Of a stretch of DNA of 7,473 nucleotides, positions 5,749 to 7,473 are shown piece by piece. A program made the translations under genes and the position numbers. Origin of the DNA: Paramuribaculum sp. (GTDB lineage Bacteria; Bacteroidota; Bacteroidia; Bacteroidales; Muribaculaceae). The notes below the pieces were generated by a model, which was given only the letters and a program-made list of their open reading frames with translations, ran no database searches and was not told the origin of the DNA. Positions within the stretch are counted from its first letter, which is position 1. The number at the start of each line of letters is the position of its first letter. The stretch spans positions 1-7,473 of the forward strand of contig JAIDKJ010000454.1 in the NCBI GenBank assembly GCA_029051835.1, given 5' to 3'.

Positions 5749-6581
5749 CCTGCGGTGGAGCTGTCGTCGCCGCCGCTGTCGTCGCGGCTGTGGCCTTTTT
5801 TGACCTGACGTGTCACGTAGTCGGTCAGGTAGACGGTGAACAGGGGGAATATGACCATACCCACTACCGGCAGCACCACATCGACAATCTTTCCGGCTAC
5901 GGTGACCGGCGAAACGTCGCACCCGACGGTGGTCATGTTCATGGCCGCCCACCAGAGGGCCGTCCAGTAGGTGTCGACCTGAGGGTTGATGCCGTATTCT
6001 TCCTGAAAGAATATGAGCGAGCAGAAGTAGGTGACCATCACCATGATCACTATGTAGGAGAGAAACAGGCTCGATATGGCGTTGGACGACAGGTAGCCGA
6101 TGACTATCGACATGGCCAGGGCGCCGCGTGCCAGCGGTATGAAGCGGACGAAGTAGAGTGCGGTGTCGGACATCTGTATGTCGAGCAGTCCGATTATGTT
6201 GAGGTAGGGGATGGATAGGAGCAGGAACACTATGCGGTGGGCGGTGTATCGCCAGCGGTCGGGGGCAAAGGCAAGCTCGACAAAAAAGTCGATGATGAAA
6301 AACACGCACACCCACAGCTGGAATGTCATGTAGGGGCGGCTGTTGAGGAAGTCGACATTGTTGAATGTGTCGAGCGAGATCCATACGATGAGCAAAACCG
6401 AGAGCAGCAGCACGAGGGTGTTGAACAGACCTGTGATGATGCTTTTCTCTCTTGCTATCCTGTGCAGACGCTTCCAGTTGGAGGCCGTGACAGGGGCGGG
6501 AGCGGGTTGGTGTAGGTTGTCGGCCATTGTTGAAACGTTTTTCATTCTTAACATCGGCCGATAGCGAAAAGTTTTATACAT
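5733..6581 (-). CDS. Six-helix potassium-channel-like ion transport protein with altered filter (282 aa at most)
   Basis: Hydrophobic segments lie at about 52-70, 86-105, 114-132, 143-163, 171-192 and 232-255, with a re-entrant pore helix at 206-217, the S1-S6 layout of the voltage-gated-like potassium channel family. WTALWWAAMNMTTVG (206-220) matches the K+ channel pore. The filter then reads TVGCD (218-222) instead of TVGYGD, so the tyrosine and second glycine are replaced. The S4 region has only Arg146 and Arg152, so strong voltage sensing is unlikely. The tail (261-282) is polar and Ser/Asp-rich, with no RCK domain. The start is uncertain: ATG at 6581, 6554, 6545 or 6527. I give the outermost; codons before Met19 (6527) are AT-rich and unlike the gene, so Met13 or Met19 is more likely. 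It ends in TAA, overlapping the TIGR04076 gene by 16 bp. Confidence 0.88.
   Translation of the reverse strand: MYKTFRYRPMLRMKNVSTMADNLHQPAPAPVTASNWKRLHRIAREKSIITGLFNTLVLLLSVLLIVWISLDTFNNVDFLNSRPYMTFQLWVCVFFIIDFFVELAFAPDRWRYTAHRIVFLLLSIPYLNIIGLLDIQMSDTALYFVRFIPLARGALAMSIVIGYLSSNAISSLFLSYIVIMVMVTYFCSLIFFQEEYGINPQVDTYWTALWWAAMNMTTVGCDVSPVTVAGKIVDVVLPVVGMVIFPLFTVYLTDYVTRQVKKGHSRDDSGGDDSSTAGQTSS
5772..5801 (+). terminator. Possible terminator of the TIGR04076 gene, inside the channel gene's coding end
   Basis: GCCGC (5772-5776) and GCGGC (5784-5788) form a short stem around a 7-nt loop, and six T follow at 5796-5801. It starts 24 bp past the TIGR04076 stop. The T-run is the complement of a Lys-Lys pair (residues 261-262) in the opposing channel gene. 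The stem is short and the T-run is seven bases away, so support is weak. Confidence 0.3.
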
Positions 6582-6584
6582 TTG
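6577..6584 (+). promoter_or_regulatory. -7 element of the esterase gene promoter
   Basis: TACATTTG matches TAnnTTTG exactly and lies 40 bp before the ATG at 6625, giving a leader of about 37 nt that is AT-rich and has no Shine-Dalgarno site. No clear -33 TTTG is found. The box overlaps the outermost possible start codon of the divergent channel gene, which argues for a later start there. Confidence 0.6.
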
Positions 6585-6624
6585 CAGACAGTAATAATCA
6601 ATATCCTAAAAACTTTTGACTCCA

Positions 6625-7449
6625 ATGAAAAAACTCCTGAGATCATCATTAGCTTTGATCGCGCTCGGCGCTTTTGCAGCTCTCACATCGATGACTGTCT
6701 CCCGACAGGGGGGCGCAACTCCGGCTTCGGTCGATACGATAACCGTGACCGGGTCGTATCTCGACCGACCGATGAAGGTGACTGTGGCTGTGCCGGAGGG
6801 CTATGGCGACGATACGACGCGTTATCCGGTGATATATCTGCTCAACGGGCATGGCGGCAATTACCGCAACTGGCCGCGTCTGGTGCCGGTGGACAGCATA
6901 GCCACACGCTATCAGGCTGTGGTGGTGTGTCCGTCGGGTTTCAACAGCTGGTATTGGGACAGCCCCGTGAAGCCGGGAATGCAGATGGAGAGTTTTTTCA
7001 TTAAGGAGCTTGTGCCGGCAATAGATTCGATGTACCGCACCATACCGAAGGCCGGAAGCCGTGCCATCACCGGATTCAGCATGGGTGGTCACGGGGCTTT
7101 GTGGCTCGCCATACGCCACAGCGATGTGTTTGCAAACGCCGGAGCTACTTCGGGCGGTGTTGATATCATGCCGTTTCCCACCAACTGGGGTATGTTTGAA
7201 CTGCTCGGCAAGCAGTCGGAGAACAGGGAGCGGTGGAAACGCCACACTGTGATGAGCCTTGTGGATTCGCTCAAGCCGGGTCAGATAAATATGATTTTCG
7301 ACTGCGGTACGGAGGATTTCTTCTATAAAGTCAACTGCAATCTCGACAGTGCGCTCAACGCCAGGCGCATTCCGCACGTGTATCTTACTTCGCCCGGCCA
7401 GCACAACGGCAAGTATTGGGAGCGTTCGATATATCCTCAGCTTGATTAG
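6625..7449 (+). CDS. Exported alpha/beta-hydrolase, esterase D/feruloyl esterase type (274 aa)
   Basis: The start is ATG at 6625 (MKKLLRSSLALIAL); an in-frame TTG at 6616 is less likely. Residues 1 to about 25 form a signal peptide without a lipobox cysteine, so the product should be periplasmic or secreted. It belongs to the putative esterase family (PF00756) that includes esterase D, S-formylglutathione hydrolase and the XynZ feruloyl esterase domain. YLLNGHGGNYRNW (71-83) carries the oxyanion-hole region. GFSMGG (150-155) holds nucleophile Ser152, DCGTEDFF (226-233) holds Asp231, and SPGQHNGKYW (256-265) holds His260, so the triad looks complete. Ester hydrolysis is well supported; the substrate (acetylated or feruloylated glycans, short-chain esters) is not visible. 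The frame stops at TAG (7447-7449), but coding-like sequence continues in frame to TAA at 7471-7473. Confidence 0.93.
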   Translation: MKKLLRSSLALIALGAFAALTSMTVSRQGGATPASVDTITVTGSYLDRPMKVTVAVPEGYGDDTTRYPVIYLLNGHGGNYRNWPRLVPVDSIATRYQAVVVCPSGFNSWYWDSPVKPGMQMESFFIKELVPAIDSMYRTIPKAGSRAITGFSMGGHGALWLAIRHSDVFANAGATSGGVDIMPFPTNWGMFELLGKQSENRERWKRHTVMSLVDSLKPGQINMIFDCGTEDFFYKVNCNLDSALNARRIPHVYLTSPGQHNGKYWERSIYPQLD

Positions 7450-7473
7450 TTCGAGCGTGTGCTGCAACGATAA
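7447..7473 (+). other. In-frame amber codon followed by seven codons and a second stop
   Basis: After TAG the same frame reads FERVLQR and then TAA at the last three bases of the window. PQLD-x-FERVLQR resembles the C-terminal helix that follows the catalytic His block in this esterase family. TAG differs by one base from TAT or TAC (Tyr). The features suggest a recent nonsense change, a sequencing error or read-through; the full product would be 282 residues. Confidence 0.6.

Noticed and set aside
5521..6384. Open frame of 287 codons on the minus strand overlapping the channel gene
   Set aside because: It is an out-of-frame reading of the channel gene with low-complexity His/Arg/Pro content. 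The channel frame has clear membrane and pore features.
6649..7467. Open frame of 272 codons on the minus strand, antisense to the esterase gene
   Set aside because: It is a mirror of the esterase, rich in His and Arg as expected for an antisense reading, with no family pattern and no start signal.

Overview
The window is GC-rich (about 57-60% in the stretches I counted) bacterial chromosomal DNA. It most likely comes from the Bacteroidales, perhaps a GC-rich gut lineage such as Muribaculaceae or Rikenellaceae. The evidence is four -7 elements of the Bacteroidetes type TAnnTTTG just upstream of genes, start codons without Shine-Dalgarno sites, and gene families familiar from that order: a signal-peptide-bearing tricorn protease, a short DEDDy exonuclease followed by a tiny membrane protein, and a TIGR04076 protein. 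The taxon is inference.

Layout. 1-852 (+) is the C-terminal part of an M3 zinc peptidase of the Dcp type, cut by the window edge and closed by a strong intrinsic terminator (882-920). On the minus strand, 1152-1814 encodes a DEDDy 3'-5' exonuclease-domain protein, coupled by an ATGA overlap to a 61-residue two-helix membrane protein (970-1155). Both are read from a promoter at 1824-1858. Next, 1998-5231 (-) is a 1077-residue exported tricorn protease homologue with its own terminator (1917-1960). A short divergent region (5232-5349) carries two facing -7 elements and drives the tricorn gene leftward and a Tat-signal TIGR04076 protein (5350-5748, +) rightward. That gene overlaps by 16 bp, tail to tail, a minus-strand six-helix potassium-channel-like protein (5733-6581) with a non-canonical selectivity filter. 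Finally 6625-7449 (+) is an exported alpha/beta-hydrolase of the esterase D/feruloyl-esterase type. Its frame is closed by a TAG that looks premature: seven more codons and a TAA follow in frame and end exactly at the last base of the window.

Function as a whole. Dcp and tricorn could act on the same peptide pool, with tricorn cutting larger peptides and Dcp removing C-terminal dipeptides, but they are separate transcription units and the link is inference. The other genes look like independent housekeeping or accessory units. I see no mobile element, CRISPR array, tRNA/rRNA gene or defence cassette, and no clearly new multi-gene system. The points most worth a second look are the amber codon in the esterase, the altered channel filter, the predicted near-leaderless promoters and the overlapping convergent and divergent arrangements. 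No stretch over 300 bases lacks a gene.
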